Assembly: GCA_020465985.1 (NCBI GenBank)
Contig: JAANYP010002832.1
Span: 62,001-126,000, forward strand
Length of the DNA: 64,000 bases
Direction of reading: 5' to 3'
Origin: Centrapalus pauciflorus
Lineage: Eukaryota > Streptophyta > Magnoliopsida > Asterales > Asteraceae
A model generated the notes under the pieces. It saw only the letters and a list, made by a program, of their open reading frames with translations. It did not search any database and had not been told where the DNA came from. How positions within the stretch are numbered: the first letter of the stretch is position 1; every line of letters begins with the position of its first letter. Both the position numbers and the translations under genes were made by a program. Positions 1 to 10,647 of the stretch are shown piece by piece.

Positions 1-320
1 TCCTTACAAACCTTTAAAACTCACTAATATATCCAAATATCTAATTTATAATTATTAAATCATTTTAAAATTTTCAAAAAACTATGTTTGTAATTAATTT
101 AATTAAAATTCCCTAAATACCCCTCTTATTGAACAGGAAACAAAATCAAAATCAGAATTAAATTTGCAGTGGAATTGAAAAGTCATTTGCTTTCTTCTTC
201 ATCTCTCCACAACGTCCTCTTTTCTTTGGTTTTGGCCGGAAACTTTTGCTTCATATTGGATGCTTCGTGATGCTGCTTCATATTGTTCTTTTCTTTAGTT
301 CTATTTCTGCCTTTTTTTTT

Positions 321-351
<31 letters not shown>

Positions 352-978
352 AAAGGTAAACAAGAATCCAAGAAATATGTAAGGATTCTATTCCACGATG
401 ACTGAATGATGAAAATGAAAGTGACATACAGACATAATATAACATACCATCCATCTAGAGCCCTGAACAGCAGCACCTTTAACATTCATCTTCGCAATCA
501 ATTTTTCCATAGGACCAAAGTGTTGGTCAATAGCCCATCCCAAAGAACCATGTGGTGGCTCACCACCCCCTTCCTGGGAAGTCAAAAAATTATCATTAGT
601 TTTAGAAGTCAAAACAATTTTGATTGTAGAAGTCAAAAAATTCATAACAGATTTTTCTAAATCTATTGATGTTAGTTTGTATTTGTAATTTGGATATATT
701 AGTGAGTTTTTAAAGGTTTAGAAGGATATATATGTAATAAGAAATTTTGTAAGGATATATATGTAATATGAAGGTTTATAAGAAAATGGTAATTTAGGGA
801 TTTACATATAAATAATTTAAAAAAAAGATATTTTATGTTTTTTAAAATGATTTAATAATTATAAATTAAATATTTGGATATATTAGTGAGTTTTAAAGGT
901 TTGTAAGGATATATATGTAATATGAAATTTTGTAATGATATATATGTAATATTGAAAGTTTAGAAGGATATATATGAA
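1..978. mobile_element. Foldback (MULE-type) MITE, left end outside window
   Basis: The first 70 bases are an almost perfect inverted copy of 841-910. A further direct copy of the arm motif (AAGGATATATATGTAAT) lies at about 690-780. The arm sequence matches the 417-bp element at 60643-61059, which has clean 9-bp target duplications, so this is taken as a larger relative cut by the window edge. The right end reads GGATATATATGAAATTC near 978 and then runs into another repeat. Short open frames at 183-660 lie inside it and look non-coding. Confidence 0.6.
310..350 (+). repeat. Homopolymer T run followed by G run
   Basis: About 20 T residues are followed directly by about 20 G residues. Such runs are unstable and often mis-sized in assemblies. 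The lysine- and proline-rich frame read across it on the minus strand is an artefact. Confidence 0.9.
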
Positions 979-983
979 ATTCA

Positions 984-1112
984 GAATATGAAAAGTGGTG
1001 TTTTAAAAATTGAAATGAAAATTTATGAAATTGTTGTTAAGTAAACAAGTTTTTATTTTTTAAAAAAGTGATATGAAAATTCTGAAAATTTTCGGTAATT
1101 AAACGCACTTAT
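984..1112. mobile_element. MITE fragment (family also at 44211-44570)
   Basis: The sequence from GAATATGAAAAGTGG to the terminal TTAAACGCAC closely follows 44448-44570. Only the right half of that element is present here, joined directly to the preceding foldback element. Confidence 0.55.
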
Positions 1113-2560
1113 CGACAACAAACCACCATCATTAACGAGTCACAATTTTTTTTTTTTACTTTTTAATTCTTGGAAGGTTTTTTTAATAATATTTTAGCCA
1201 TCAAAATCCATATGTTAGCTTTTTTTCAATATGATATAATATTTTTATTTTTCATATAAGTGAAATTTAAAACTTGATGGCTTCATAACTAATAAACCTA
1301 TTCATTTCGCGGATAATCCGAATTGGATACCAGAAATTTACAATCGGATTTTTTTTTTGATTTTCTATATAATCTGTAAATTCAGTTTAGCCAAAAATGT
1401 ATAAAATTTTATAAGTTTTTAAATATTTTATACAAACTTATACACCATATAGACAAATACATATAAATTGTCACGAATAAAAACATATTATATTCTTTTT
1501 ACTTAAAACCATCAATAAAGCCCATAAAGAAACTAAAATTCATTTAAAGAAGGCGAGAAGCCATAAGTAACTAAAACTCAAGTTTATAGTTAAAAAATTA
1601 AAGTAAATAAATTATATTAGGAAGTGTTAAGTCATGAACATATTTCAAATATGTATAAGGGTTTTTGTGAAAAAACAAATCTAACATGTTTTTAGAATTG
1701 TAGTATTTTCGTGTTATTTTTTTTTCAGAATAGTTCTCAAGTTAATTTTTTCTCTTTGATTTATCGAAATTTAATTATTAAAACCTGGTTTTTCAGTTTT
1801 AAAAAAACTCGTTTTATCAATTATAACTGAATTCTAATAATCAAATTTCACAAAACTAAGAAAAAAAACTAACTTAAAGATCTTTTAAAATAATAATATT
1901 AATAGATTCCTAAGTTTATGGCTACAATATTAGAATGATTATATGTGTGAAACATAATGTTGTCAACTATTTTGTTTTTCCTTATTATGTTTTGTTAGCA
2001 TGTTGACGTACAAATTTTAATTTTATCAATGAATAATAAGTCAATCTTAATAATGTTTTTGATTTTGTATGAAGCAAAATATATAAGTAAAACCTATATG
2101 TACAAGAAAATTTCGAAAAGTTAAAAATTTTAGTTTCAACACGTAAATATATGACATTTTTAGTATATTATTGTCGTTGTTTGATTTTTATCTACGTTTC
2201 TATATAAAAAAAATATGAAAGGTAATATATTAAATAAAAAAAAATTATTTAATATTACCATGTTAGTTATTATAAAAAACTGTATAAAGTAATTATTAAA
2301 TAATATTTAATGTTACAAAGTTAATTATTTGGAGATAATAAAAAAATAATCATATAAAATATAATAATAATTATTATATATATATGTATATATAATTTAT
2401 TAAAAGAATGTTTTTTTCGTTATCATTTGATATGAATACAAATTTAATTTAATATTAGTATTGTAACTTTAAATACATTGACGTTTTAAATTTAAGTATA
2501 AATTATGAACCATGTAACTAAATTTAATTTCATCGATTTATAAATGGGTTTTTTTAATTT
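1113..2560. other. AT-rich intergenic DNA with one foldback remnant
   Basis: No open frame of note is seen. The stretch about 1640-1890 resembles the foldback family that is clearest at 56996-57299: a TTTTCGTG segment, the CTGGTTTTTCAGTTTT motif, and a complementary arm ending near 1890. The remainder is A/T-rich with short T runs and TATATATA patches. I see no gene. Confidence 0.5.
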
Positions 2561-2564
2561 CCCA

Positions 2565-2950
2565 CAAGTTTCCACAGGTACCTGATGGGATCCCGTTTAA
2601 TACCGTGGGTTTTTTAAACGCATTCCCGACCCGAACTGTTTTCTCTCCCTTGCTGTCCTTTAATTTATTTATTCTGTAATACAGCCTAATCGGCGCCGAT
2701 TTGATGTGAAAAAAATTACAGAGAGAAAGGGAGGTTTGTGTTTTGTGTCGGTACCTCCGGCGTAATGAAAAAATTGGAGGGGAAATTTTGATTTTAATTT
2801 TGTTACTAGGGTTTAAGATCACTGCTTACAAATGGCATTTTTACAAGTCACTTTGCGTCTGGATTCAGGTCGAATATCTTCTGTTTTGGATACCAAAAGA
2901 TCAAACAACTCTCTCTCGATTTTCCAAGTGAAATGAATAACAGGTAATCT
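2565..2950 (+). pseudogene. Possible orphan gene 5' end (leader and start)
   Basis: This island is less AT-rich than its surroundings and looks like a plant gene start. It has a GGCGCCGATT segment, a purine-rich leader, and a TTACTAGGGTTTAAG telo-box-like motif. An ATG at 2832 opens a 34-codon frame (MAFLQVTLRLDSGRISSVLD...) that stops at 2932. The peptide is basic and rich in Ser/Thr, compatible with a targeting peptide, but no family is recognised. A usable donor (CAG^GTAATC) lies at 2942, after the stop. A weaker GTGAAA donor would avoid the stop. No downstream exons were identified. It could be a truncated gene, a non-coding transcript or chance. Confidence 0.3.
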
Positions 2951-3168
2951 TTCGTCTATTTGAATAGATGTGACGAATCAACTTTATTTGTTCCACTTGA
3001 CACTATTCATCATCCTGTTCGGCTGTTCCTGCCTACATAATACATCCCAACTACGAAACTGCATGAGGCTTACGACTAATATCTAACACTAAGTCTTGAG
3101 CGGAAATTACAGGTTTTGAATGTAATTTTTCTCAAGGCCTAAAATACAAACTGCTACAAGTTTAAAAC

Positions 3169-3169
<1 letters not shown>

Positions 3170-3212
<43 letters not shown>
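3170..3212 (+). repeat. Poly(T) tract
   Basis: An uninterrupted run of about 43 T. It could be the tail of a minus-strand retroposon, but no retroposon body or target duplication was found beside it. Confidence 0.85.
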
Positions 3213-3310
3213 CACATAATGAACTTTCTAGTTTCCACTACATTTATGGTAGATACTGTATTGCTCTCAAGGTATTCCAATCATTTTCATGTGCACAGTG
3301 ATACTTGATT

Positions 3311-3633
3311 GGGCAAATTACCAAGAAAGATAATACACAATTCAAAAATTGACAATAAAGGTAATATAAAATTTTTTAGGCCAAGAAAGATAACATAAAA
3401 TTCAAATTTGACAAAGAAGAGTATTGATGACCAATTAAGTAGGTAAATTTTAATTTTATGCTCTTTTTTGGGTAAAAGAATAATATTTGATTATCTTTCT
3501 TGGCCTAAAATTTGAATCCATGTCCTTCTCGGCCAAAATAGAATTTTACATTACCTTTATCAGCAAAAAATATTTTACAATACCTTTATTGTCAAATTTT
3601 GTATTTTATATTACCTTTCTTGGTAATTCTCCC
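3311..3633. mobile_element. MULE-type MITE with 9-bp target duplication
   Basis: The element is 323 bp. Its ends are inverted: the left reads GGGCAAATTACCAAGAAAG and the right, read on the minus strand, GGGAGAATTACCAAGAAAG. The flanks are TACTTGATT (3302-3310) and TACTTGATA (3634-3642), a 9-bp target duplication with one mismatch. That size points to the Mutator superfamily. The 71-codon frame starting inside it is fortuitous. Confidence 0.75.
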
Positions 3634-4004
3634 TACTTGATATCATATGTGTTGATGTTTAATTCTATACTTGTAGATAAGCATAATACTAAAAGAAAAT
3701 AAGTATGCGGTATTTATGCTTTGCCAAAATATTTTCAGGATGATTTAATTGTCGATTTACACTTTTGTTGTGGCAAGTTTCATGTAGATGGAAAGTGAGG
3801 GATTCATTTTAGAATCTGAAGTTATAGTGTACATTCTATTAAAGTTGTCTTTATATATGAATGTAAATAATTTCTTCGTTAGCCATTCTTTAAAATGCTT
3901 GATAATTTGCTTCAATGAAAAATGCATAGTTTATTGTTTGACTAATTGAATGCATTCATTTGTGGCATATCTGTTTTTAAGGTAGCTTTTCTTGATTGCA
4001 ACAT

Positions 4005-4303
4005 TGATAGGATTATGTCATGTAGGTTCTAGAAGGGGTAATATAGGGAATATGGGCGGGAGTTAGTTAGAAGAGTTCTCTATAAATAAGAAGAGATGGA
4101 ATAATGTTAGTAGCCAGAAAATATTGTTTAGAATTGTTAGGCTCATTGCTTTGTAGCTTTGAGGGATCTCCAACCTTTCGGTTGTGAGAGAGGGGATACC
4201 CCTGGAACAATCATCTGATTGTGATTTACTTTCTGTTTTGCAATCGACTTCTGTAATTCATCTTCATCAATCTATAGCTTCTTCCTATTTGAAATTCTCA
4301 ATT
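4005..4303 (+). repeat. 5' LTR of the small gypsy element
   Basis: It matches 5621-5866 with scattered substitutions and a small indel over its first 246 bp. It contains a TATA-like CTCTATAAATAAGAAGAG at about 4079 and a conserved AACCTTTCGGTTGTGAGAG stretch that could fold. The end coordinate is inferred from a primer-site-like motif and is uncertain. Confidence 0.6.
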
Positions 4304-4340
4304 CGTATCATTGGTTCGACCTGCCATTGACCTGTCGTTG

Positions 4341-5592
4341 ATGGAGACTCGTTTAACATCGGTTCAAAACCGCCTTGAACAACATGATTACATGAAGAAC
4401 ATCTTCAACGTCTCCAGGCTGTGTGATAGAAACGAAATCATCCTTGCAGAAATTGAAAGCTGAGAGAGTGGAGGCTGGTGAATTTCGCAAGGTTATGATG
4501 GGTTGGTTGAAACAACAGGGCAAACAACATGATTCAAGTGGTGGGAGGAATTCTAGTGTTTTTTTTAGTCGGGGGGAGGCAGTGGCGATCAGACCCCTAT
4601 CCATGAATCTGGGGGGACACCATGGGCGGTGAAAAAAATCAGGTTGCCAGAGTTCTACGGGTTTGATCCACAGGGGTGGATTCAAAAGGCTTCTATGTAC
4701 TTTGATATAATGTAACTCCTCATCACTTGCGTATTTGTTTGGTACAACTGAGTATGGTTGGGGTGGCACAACACTGGTTTACAATTGTTCAGCAGGTGCA
4801 CGAATCACTTACCTGGGATCTACTCCAAATTGAATTGCTCTAGCGATTCAGTGGATTGGAAATCCAAAACCCTTTTGAACAGCTAGCCACCATTACACAA
4901 TCTGGTTCAATTCAGGAGTACATAGATGATTTCGAGTACTTGTTATCATTGGTTTCGAAATTACCCGAATCACAAGCGTTAGGGTATTTCATTGCTGGGT
5001 TGAGGGATGAGGTCAAGAGGTGGGTCCGTTTACATCGCCCTCAAACTCATCTTGATGCGATGTATTTGGCCGAGGATGTAGAAGAGCTACTCCGACCATC
5101 GACTGGGAATCTCTTACAATCTCGTTTCCGCTATCACAACTCAGGCGGGCTTCATGAAGGGCCTCTGGCGGATCGATCCTTACAGTTGGGCCAGGCTTTT
5201 CTCGTGGGCCTAATTTGTTTAAAACGGATCCTAGGGGTGTTGGATATACTTCCGAGTCCGCTTCTTCAGCCCTTTCGCGTCAATCGGCGGCCAAACAATT
5301 GGATTTCTCGCCGGTTATGCAACAGGACAGAGACGTTCGATCTTTATCCAGAACGGAATGGGAAGAGCGTAGGAAAAAAGGTTTATGTTTTCGTTGTGGC
5401 AATCAGTTTGGGCCTGCCCACAAGTGTCTAGACGGTCACATGCGTGTCCTTCTCCTAGGGGATGATGAGATTGGGGACAATCATGAGGACTACTGTCAAT
5501 TTAAAGAATTGCGGGTTTCTGATTTACCTCCAGCAGCACCACCAGATAAGTACTCGACACTTTCAGCAACACCTTTTGGAAGCAAGTCTTGA
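4341..5592 (+). pseudogene. Decayed Ty3/gypsy gag
   Basis: Reading-frame pieces line up in gag order. An N-terminal METRLTSVQNRLEQHD piece begins at 4341. A Retrotrans_gag entry piece (IRLPEFYGFDPQGWIQKA) lies at about 4646-4700. The core piece at 4856-5110 carries the motifs NPFEQLATITQSGSIQEYID and LGYFIAGLRDEVKRWVR. A zinc-knuckle piece at 5386-5430 has Cys-x2-Cys followed by His-x-Cys (CFRCGNQFGPAHKC). Stops and at least two frame changes separate them, so no intact protein is made. Pol is absent. The knuckle variant is typical of plant Ty3/gypsy gag. Confidence 0.75.
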
Positions 5593-5620
5593 GGTCAAGA
5601 CTTTTCGATGGCGGAAGTAA

Positions 5621-5866
5621 TGATAGGATTGTGTCATGTAGGTTCTAGAATGGGTAATATAGGGAATATGGGTGGGAGTTAGTTAGAAGAATTCTCTATA
5701 AATAAGAAGAGAGAGAATAATGTTAGTACTTAGTAGGCAGAAAATATTGTTTAGAATTGTTAGGCTCATTGCTTTGTAGCTTTGAGGGATCTCCAACCTT
5801 TCGGTTGTGAGAGAGGGGATTCCCCTGGAACAATCATCTGATTGTGATTTACTTTCTGTTTTGCAA
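5621..5866 (+). repeat. 3' LTR (shortened) of the small gypsy element
   Basis: It starts TGATAGGATT after a purine tract and parallels 4005-4250, including the TATA-like motif at about 5696. It stops at TTTGCAAT, where the 5' copy continues, so about 50 bp appear to be missing. Confidence 0.65.
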
Positions 5867-5879
5867 TTGATTGCAACAT

Positions 5880-6642
5880 CCATGATGGATAATTTGTTCC
5901 CTTCTATTCACAAGTATTTATTTTTTCCTTTTAATTGTTAATTACATTTGCTCTATATACAGTTGGGAAGCTCTTTCTTAATTCTTAAAACAACCATGGT
6001 ATAATTGACACATTTGGCCTAATAGTACATAGGACTCATGATTGGGCAAACATAAGGCTCCATGCTACATTGACCGTAAGGAGTTGGTATACATTGTGGA
6101 GGAGTTATTACTTCCTATGTGCATTACGTGTCAATAAAAAACTTGTTTCCTTCTGGAAATATAAATTGATCATTATTATGGTGTCTGTAAACATGTCTAA
6201 GATTCTTAGCAAAGTTATAATTAGACTCATCATAGTATCGGTTGCTAAGATTCTCTTTAATCTACCATTCATTATCATATTAGCGGCTGGGAGTTTTAAA
6301 TCAAAGAGTTCGAGTATTATATAGTTAGATATTATTACTTTTAGCTTATCTTGAGTAAAGGATAACCGTCCTCTTTCTTTTGGTAATTTATTAATTACTT
6401 AGTGTGAGGAAGAACCCGATAGCAAATGCACATTTCCGACCACACAGATGTTTGTCCAAGATCAATGAACCTAGGGCTATGCGTGTAACGAAAAAAAAGT
6501 AAGGCTCAATAAGCAGGCCCAAAATCAAACACTGAAGCCTGATCCTATAGAATTAGGGCTCCGTATAGCTTCTTTTTAAATCAAAGACACACACACTCCA
6601 ATCCTCGAAACACACAAAGCCGCACACACTCCAACCCTCAAT
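5880..6642. other. Intergenic DNA upstream of the F-box gene
   Basis: No recognised coding region. The 84-codon frame at 6070-6324 has no recognisable motif. Just upstream of the F-box leader, a CACACACTCCAA(T/C)CCTC motif occurs twice (about 6591-6639). This is the likely promoter or leader zone, but no convincing TATA box can be assigned. Confidence 0.4.
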
Positions 6643-6701
6643 ATGCTTTTGACATTTTGTAAATGACGATATTCTTTGTACGTTGTGTATTTGTCTCTTG
6701 A
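6643..6701 (+). promoter_or_regulatory. Two overlapping short uORFs before the F-box gene
   Basis: ATG at 6643 opens 7 codons ending in TGA at 6664-6666. A second ATG at 6663 overlaps that stop (ATGA) and opens 12 codons ending at 6701. Both precede the main ATG at 6769. They would act only if transcription starts upstream of about 6640, which the sequence does not prove. Confidence 0.3.
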
Positions 6702-6768
6702 GACCGTAGGATCGTTCACAATTTTGTTCTAACTAAACGAGGTTCATCTAAGCGTCTTATCAATAAAA

Positions 6769-7914
6769 ATGACGCAGAGGAAATCAGCAAGGGTTAGAGA
6801 TAGGGCTTGGGAAGCGATGAATGATAATGATCGAATCAGCCGTTTGCCCGAAGGCATCATTCATCACATTTTTTCATTCTTAGATACTAGATGTGTGGTC
6901 CAGAGTAGCGTTCTGTCTAGCAGGTGGAGGGATACATGGAAATCGCATCCTCAACTGAAATTTAAGATCGATCGCTCCACCGATCCAACTAGCAGCTCTA
7001 GATTCTCGAATTTTGTGCACCAATTCCTATCCAAGCGTGATAACAGTATAGAGGCTTCCATAATTGATGTCCATTTGAAGACTATTAGGCTTCCGCTTCT
7101 CAAAGAGATAATAATGTATGCTACATCACACAGGTCGCAAAAGCTAAACATTGAATTCTTGGGTGAAGGACCAACAAGACGTGGGGGTTTTGATTTATCT
7201 ATATTTAGATCTCCCTTTCTTCAACAGCTTTGTTTGGAAATTGATTTTGTGGTTTTGAAAACTTCAATTCTGACATGGGATATGCCTGTTCTGACTACTT
7301 TGAATCTTGCGGGTGTAAAATTTGCACTCCATCCTACTAATGATGGTGCTAGCAATTCCCTTGAGTTGTTTTCCACCTTGCCGAACCTTCAAACTCTTGT
7401 CTTAGTTGGTTGTAAGTTGTTGAATATTGATCGTTTCATTATCATGTCAAATGGATTAGAGAATCTCACCATGAGAGATCTTAATCATACATGTCAGTTT
7501 GAGATCTTAGCACCAAAACTAAAATCTTTCACCTTTTATGGTATGGCTGACTTCTCATTATTAGCCAAGGGTCTTTGTTCATTAGAGACGGTAGAGTTTC
7601 ACGCAATATATCATAGATCTATAGAAAACCGATCAGATCTTGTTGAATTAATGATCAACACCTTCAGTCAACTTAGTAAGGCACAGTTTCTTACTATAAA
7701 TTCAGAAGTCTTGAGGTTTCTTTCGGAGTTCCCATCGATACTTGAAAAACAACCTTGCCCTTTTATGGGGTTGCAAAGTTTGACATTAGTTGAATGGCAG
7801 ATACCCACCTGGTCGTTCTTGTATGCTAATATTATCTCTTATTTCTCTAGCAACTCTCCAGCTCTTACGGTTAATATGGGAATTGATCCAGCACCATCTA
7901 TCAACCGCAATTAG
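6769..7914 (+). CDS. F-box protein, F-box/LRR (FBL) type, intronless
   Basis: This 381-residue protein is probably the substrate-recognition subunit of an SCF E3 ubiquitin ligase, a role inferred from the family. The F-box covers about residues 21-62. It shows Leu26-Pro27, an IFSFLDT stretch at 34-40 and SVLSSRWRDTW at 47-57, the typical plant F-box/FBD/LRR form. Residues about 100-300 contain irregular leucine-rich segments (LQQLCLEID, LTTLNLAGV, LQTLVLVGCKL, LENLTMRDL, LKSFTFYGM), expected to form the ligand-binding part. No C-terminal FBD domain is evident. The protein is slightly short for the family and ends soon after the last leucine-rich segment. The first ATG is used. Met17 (MNDNDRIS...) is an alternative start close to the usual family N-terminus. 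Relatives usually have introns, so the single open frame may reflect a retrocopy or a lost tail. Its target is unknown. Confidence 0.85.
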   Translation: MTQRKSARVRDRAWEAMNDNDRISRLPEGIIHHIFSFLDTRCVVQSSVLSSRWRDTWKSHPQLKFKIDRSTDPTSSSRFSNFVHQFLSKRDNSIEASIIDVHLKTIRLPLLKEIIMYATSHRSQKLNIEFLGEGPTRRGGFDLSIFRSPFLQQLCLEIDFVVLKTSILTWDMPVLTTLNLAGVKFALHPTNDGASNSLELFSTLPNLQTLVLVGCKLLNIDRFIIMSNGLENLTMRDLNHTCQFEILAPKLKSFTFYGMADFSLLAKGLCSLETVEFHAIYHRSIENRSDLVELMINTFSQLSKAQFLTINSEVLRFLSEFPSILEKQPCPFMGLQSLTLVEWQIPTWSFLYANIISYFSSNSPALTVNMGIDPAPSINRN

Positions 7915-9084
7915 TGCTGTTTATCTGCAGCACGAAGAAAGTGATCGTTAGGTATGGCCAGTCTATATTCTTTCAGTTATTTTTTATTAAATTTTGTTTA
8001 GAGATACTGTAATCTATCGTGAGCAACATACAAGTCAGTTTCTTCTGTTCATTTTGGAATAAATATTCTTGATTAATACATGCTATTTCTTGGTCCTACT
8101 TTCATTTTTTTCTTAATCCATCTGTCCCAAAATTTATGCAATGGTTAAATGAATGCTTGGACTAGTGGAAATTGTATTTAGTAGGTTTCCAAATTGTGCC
8201 ATTCCATTGTTGAATAAGAGAGTGCCCATGTATATGACCAGAATTATATGTTTATGTAGCTAGTAGCCAAAGCAAGCGGCTAAAGAGTCTTAGGGGGCCA
8301 TCCAAACAAAAATCTGGGTGATTGCTTGAGTGGCACATAATGGACAATGCATTTTGCAGGCCTCCAAATCTCATCCACAAGCAACTAAATCAGGAGGATG
8401 ATCCAAACATACATCCTCATTTATTTTAAAAAGTGTTATTAATTCGGAATGTAGAGGATAGTGGTGAATAATACCCATGGTCACATAGATGTGAACTCAT
8501 GAAATCTTGGCTACAAGTTGGAATTTTTTTTAATGGTCAATACGGCTTAGGAATATCCTTTGAAAAAGAAATGAGCTTTCAGTTGCTGCATACCACGTAG
8601 AACTACACATTTCGGTAGGAAAATACATTAAAGATCTTGTCTTTGCCTTATTTCTCTGTAACCTCTCCTCTTGCTTGGTTGAAATTGATACCAAGAGAGT
8701 CTCTGTGACCCTGCAGATGACATGGTTTTCAATGGCAGGGGTAAAGGTTAATTACCGTTGTTTTGAAGGTAATATATTTTATGAACATTTTTGTAGGGTG
8801 GTGGGTATAGCAGCTATAGCTACTAGTGCCTTTCCTCAAACTAGAGCTGTTAAATTATAGAACCTTATGAAGCGTTAGGTTGACAACTTTTTTTTATTGT
8901 GGGATCTGTATTTGTCTCATCCAAGTATCCAACATGTTCATTTGTAGGTTTTTAAAAATTTTACATGTGTTTGGTTGACAGGATTTAGTAGGATTTGCAT
9001 TCTATGAAATCTTTTTTGTTTTATAAACCAGTCATAGTATGTTGGAATGTTTATATGATAAATGATAAAATAAATGATTTTCTA
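7915..9084. other. Downstream flank of the F-box gene
   Basis: The stop is followed by TTAG^GTATGG at 7949, a possible donor for an intron in the 3' untranslated region. The rest has no recognised gene. The 61-codon frame at 8675-8860 has no motif. From about 8968 the sequence GTGTTTGGTTGACAGGATTT resembles an inverted partner of CAAACGCCCCCTTAA at 9546-9560, suggesting a degenerate Tourist-like element around the G-rich block. Confidence 0.35.
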
Positions 9085-9375
9085 GGGTTGGTAGGATGGA
9101 TGGGTGTGTGGCTAGGGTGGGTGGGTGGAGGTAAGGGTAGAATAGATGTATGTAAGCAGGGTTGGGATGGGTGGGGTGAATGGGGAGAGTGGAGGAGTAA
9201 GGTTGGGTAGGATAAGTGTGAGGGCAGGGTGGAGTAGTGTAAGGTAGGATAAATGGATAATTATAGCCTTATAGGTGTATCTAGCATGGGGTTAAATGGG
9301 TAGGGTGGCATGAGGTAAGGTGAGGGTGAGCTAGGTGGGGTGGGTGGAGTAGTGTGAGGTGGGTGGGAGCATGAG
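9085..9375 (+). repeat. G-rich, GGGTGGG-type low-complexity block
   Basis: About 290 bp are made mostly of G, T and A, with many GGG and GGGTGGG runs and almost no C on this strand. Irregular repeats of GGTAGGATAA and GTGGAGTAGTG occur. It sits inside a probable MITE and could form G-quadruplexes. The reading frame across it is compositional only. Confidence 0.7.
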
Positions 9376-10260
9376 TTTTTAAATTAAACAAAAATGGCTA
9401 TAAACAGGATGGAGGATTTAAAATGTAAGGGGATCAAGGATTTCAAATAATAAAAGAGTGTGTGATGTATGAAATTCTGGAAATTGTTTCTTGAATCTGT
9501 GAACCAAACATGGACATTAAATGGACATCACAGGAAATCCAACCAAACGCCCCCTTAAAATACGATTGAATTTTAGATTCGGATATTGGTTTTTCACTAT
9601 TTCGAATATTCGGATTATCAGAATTCCAAAATTCAAAATATATATTGTGTAAAAGAAATTTGACTAATATTTATTAATCACTTTAAGTTTAAAATGTAAT
9701 ATTTGGAACTTAGCATGTTAATTACTCATTCATACACATTTTAATATATTTTGATGTTTTTTTCTGTCATTTAGAGTAAAAAACAGGATATATTTTCGTT
9801 TTCGGCACAATCATTTCTTTTATGTGTTTTAGGTATATAAATATACATTTTAAATATTACTTCTATATAAATACATTTTGGGTATACAAGTTGTGGCTAA
9901 TCGGAAAATTCGGATATTACTCTTGTACTATTCGGATTTTGGATTTTTAAAAATCGGCTAACCCGAAAATGAATACCTCTACCTCTAGGCAATCGGGAGT
10001 AGCTAAAAAGTGTGTGATTGGGTCGATTTGCCACGGTTTAGAAGCATGTGGAGCATTCCATTTTCAGACATAAGTTGTTTAAGCTCTATAGCAAACTATT
10101 CTTTGCATTGAGAGTTATAATTCTAATGGTAACAGTCAATTGAGAGATAGCCACGGAAGTCGTGGAAGATCGTGATTTTTAATATTTAAACCGATAAAAC
10201 AGTTTGAGCCTGAGACTATTTCACAGATTTTGTATGTTGTTATTTTGGTTTTACATCACC
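9376..10260. other. Intergenic DNA with degenerate TTCGGATATT-type repeats
   Basis: Segments around 9575-9625 and 9895-9975 are rich in ATTCGGATATT and TCGGATTTT motifs in both directions, a pattern of decayed foldback DNA. No coding region is supported. Confidence 0.35.
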
Positions 10261-10287
10261 TTCTTACAAGATTAGTTCAAATTTTCA

Positions 10288-10590
10288 GGTCCACATAATC
10301 ATCTGATTATCAGGAGGTAATCCAATCTTTGAAGTGGCGTCAGCGTGCACTGGAGTTTCGTGGCTGCTTATGGATGAAAGTTGTCGTGTGTTTGTCTGCG
10401 GCGAGGTTTTAAACTTGTTCCATTTTCTTTTCGGATTCTGGATTTTTCTGTTAAACTTATGTGTGCTGTTTTCGGATGCATGAAAATGGACATCCGACCA
10501 TCTGGTGTTGGTTTCAACCGAATTGATGATGGATTTGGTGGTTTTATTATCTTATGATACTATCGTGAACACTTGGAATAAAACCTGTTT
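10288..10590 (+). other. Possible spliced 3' exon of the F-box transcript
   Basis: After a pyrimidine-rich TTCAAATTTTCAG acceptor (ending at 10287) there is about 300 bp of balanced, gene-like DNA that ends near AATAAAACC (10577). With a donor-like GTATGG at 7949 this could be the terminal non-coding exon of the F-box gene across a 2.3-kb intron. It is an inference from composition and splice-like signals only. Confidence 0.25.
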
Positions 10591-10647
10591 GGAATTATTA
10601 TGGATTGAATGAAAAGTGGAATCTTTGTTATAGTTTTTAAACAATTA

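Larger units (their letters stand above)
4005..5866 (+). mobile_element. Small, broken gag-only Ty3/gypsy-type element
   Basis: Two direct repeats begin TGATAGGATT at 4005 and 5621 and enclose a decayed gag region with no protease, reverse transcriptase or integrase. A purine-rich GGCGGAAGTAA just before 5621 fits a polypurine tract. The motif CGTATCATTGG near 4305 resembles a degenerate tRNA-Met primer site, which would put the full LTR end at about 4303. The right repeat then stops early, at 5866. The element is flanked by an identical 13-bp TTGATTGCAACAT (3992-4004 and 5867-5879), far longer than the usual 4-6 bp. Confidence 0.7.

Noticed and set aside
4353..4769. 138-codon minus-strand frame
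   Set aside because: It is antisense to the decayed gag region and has no motif.
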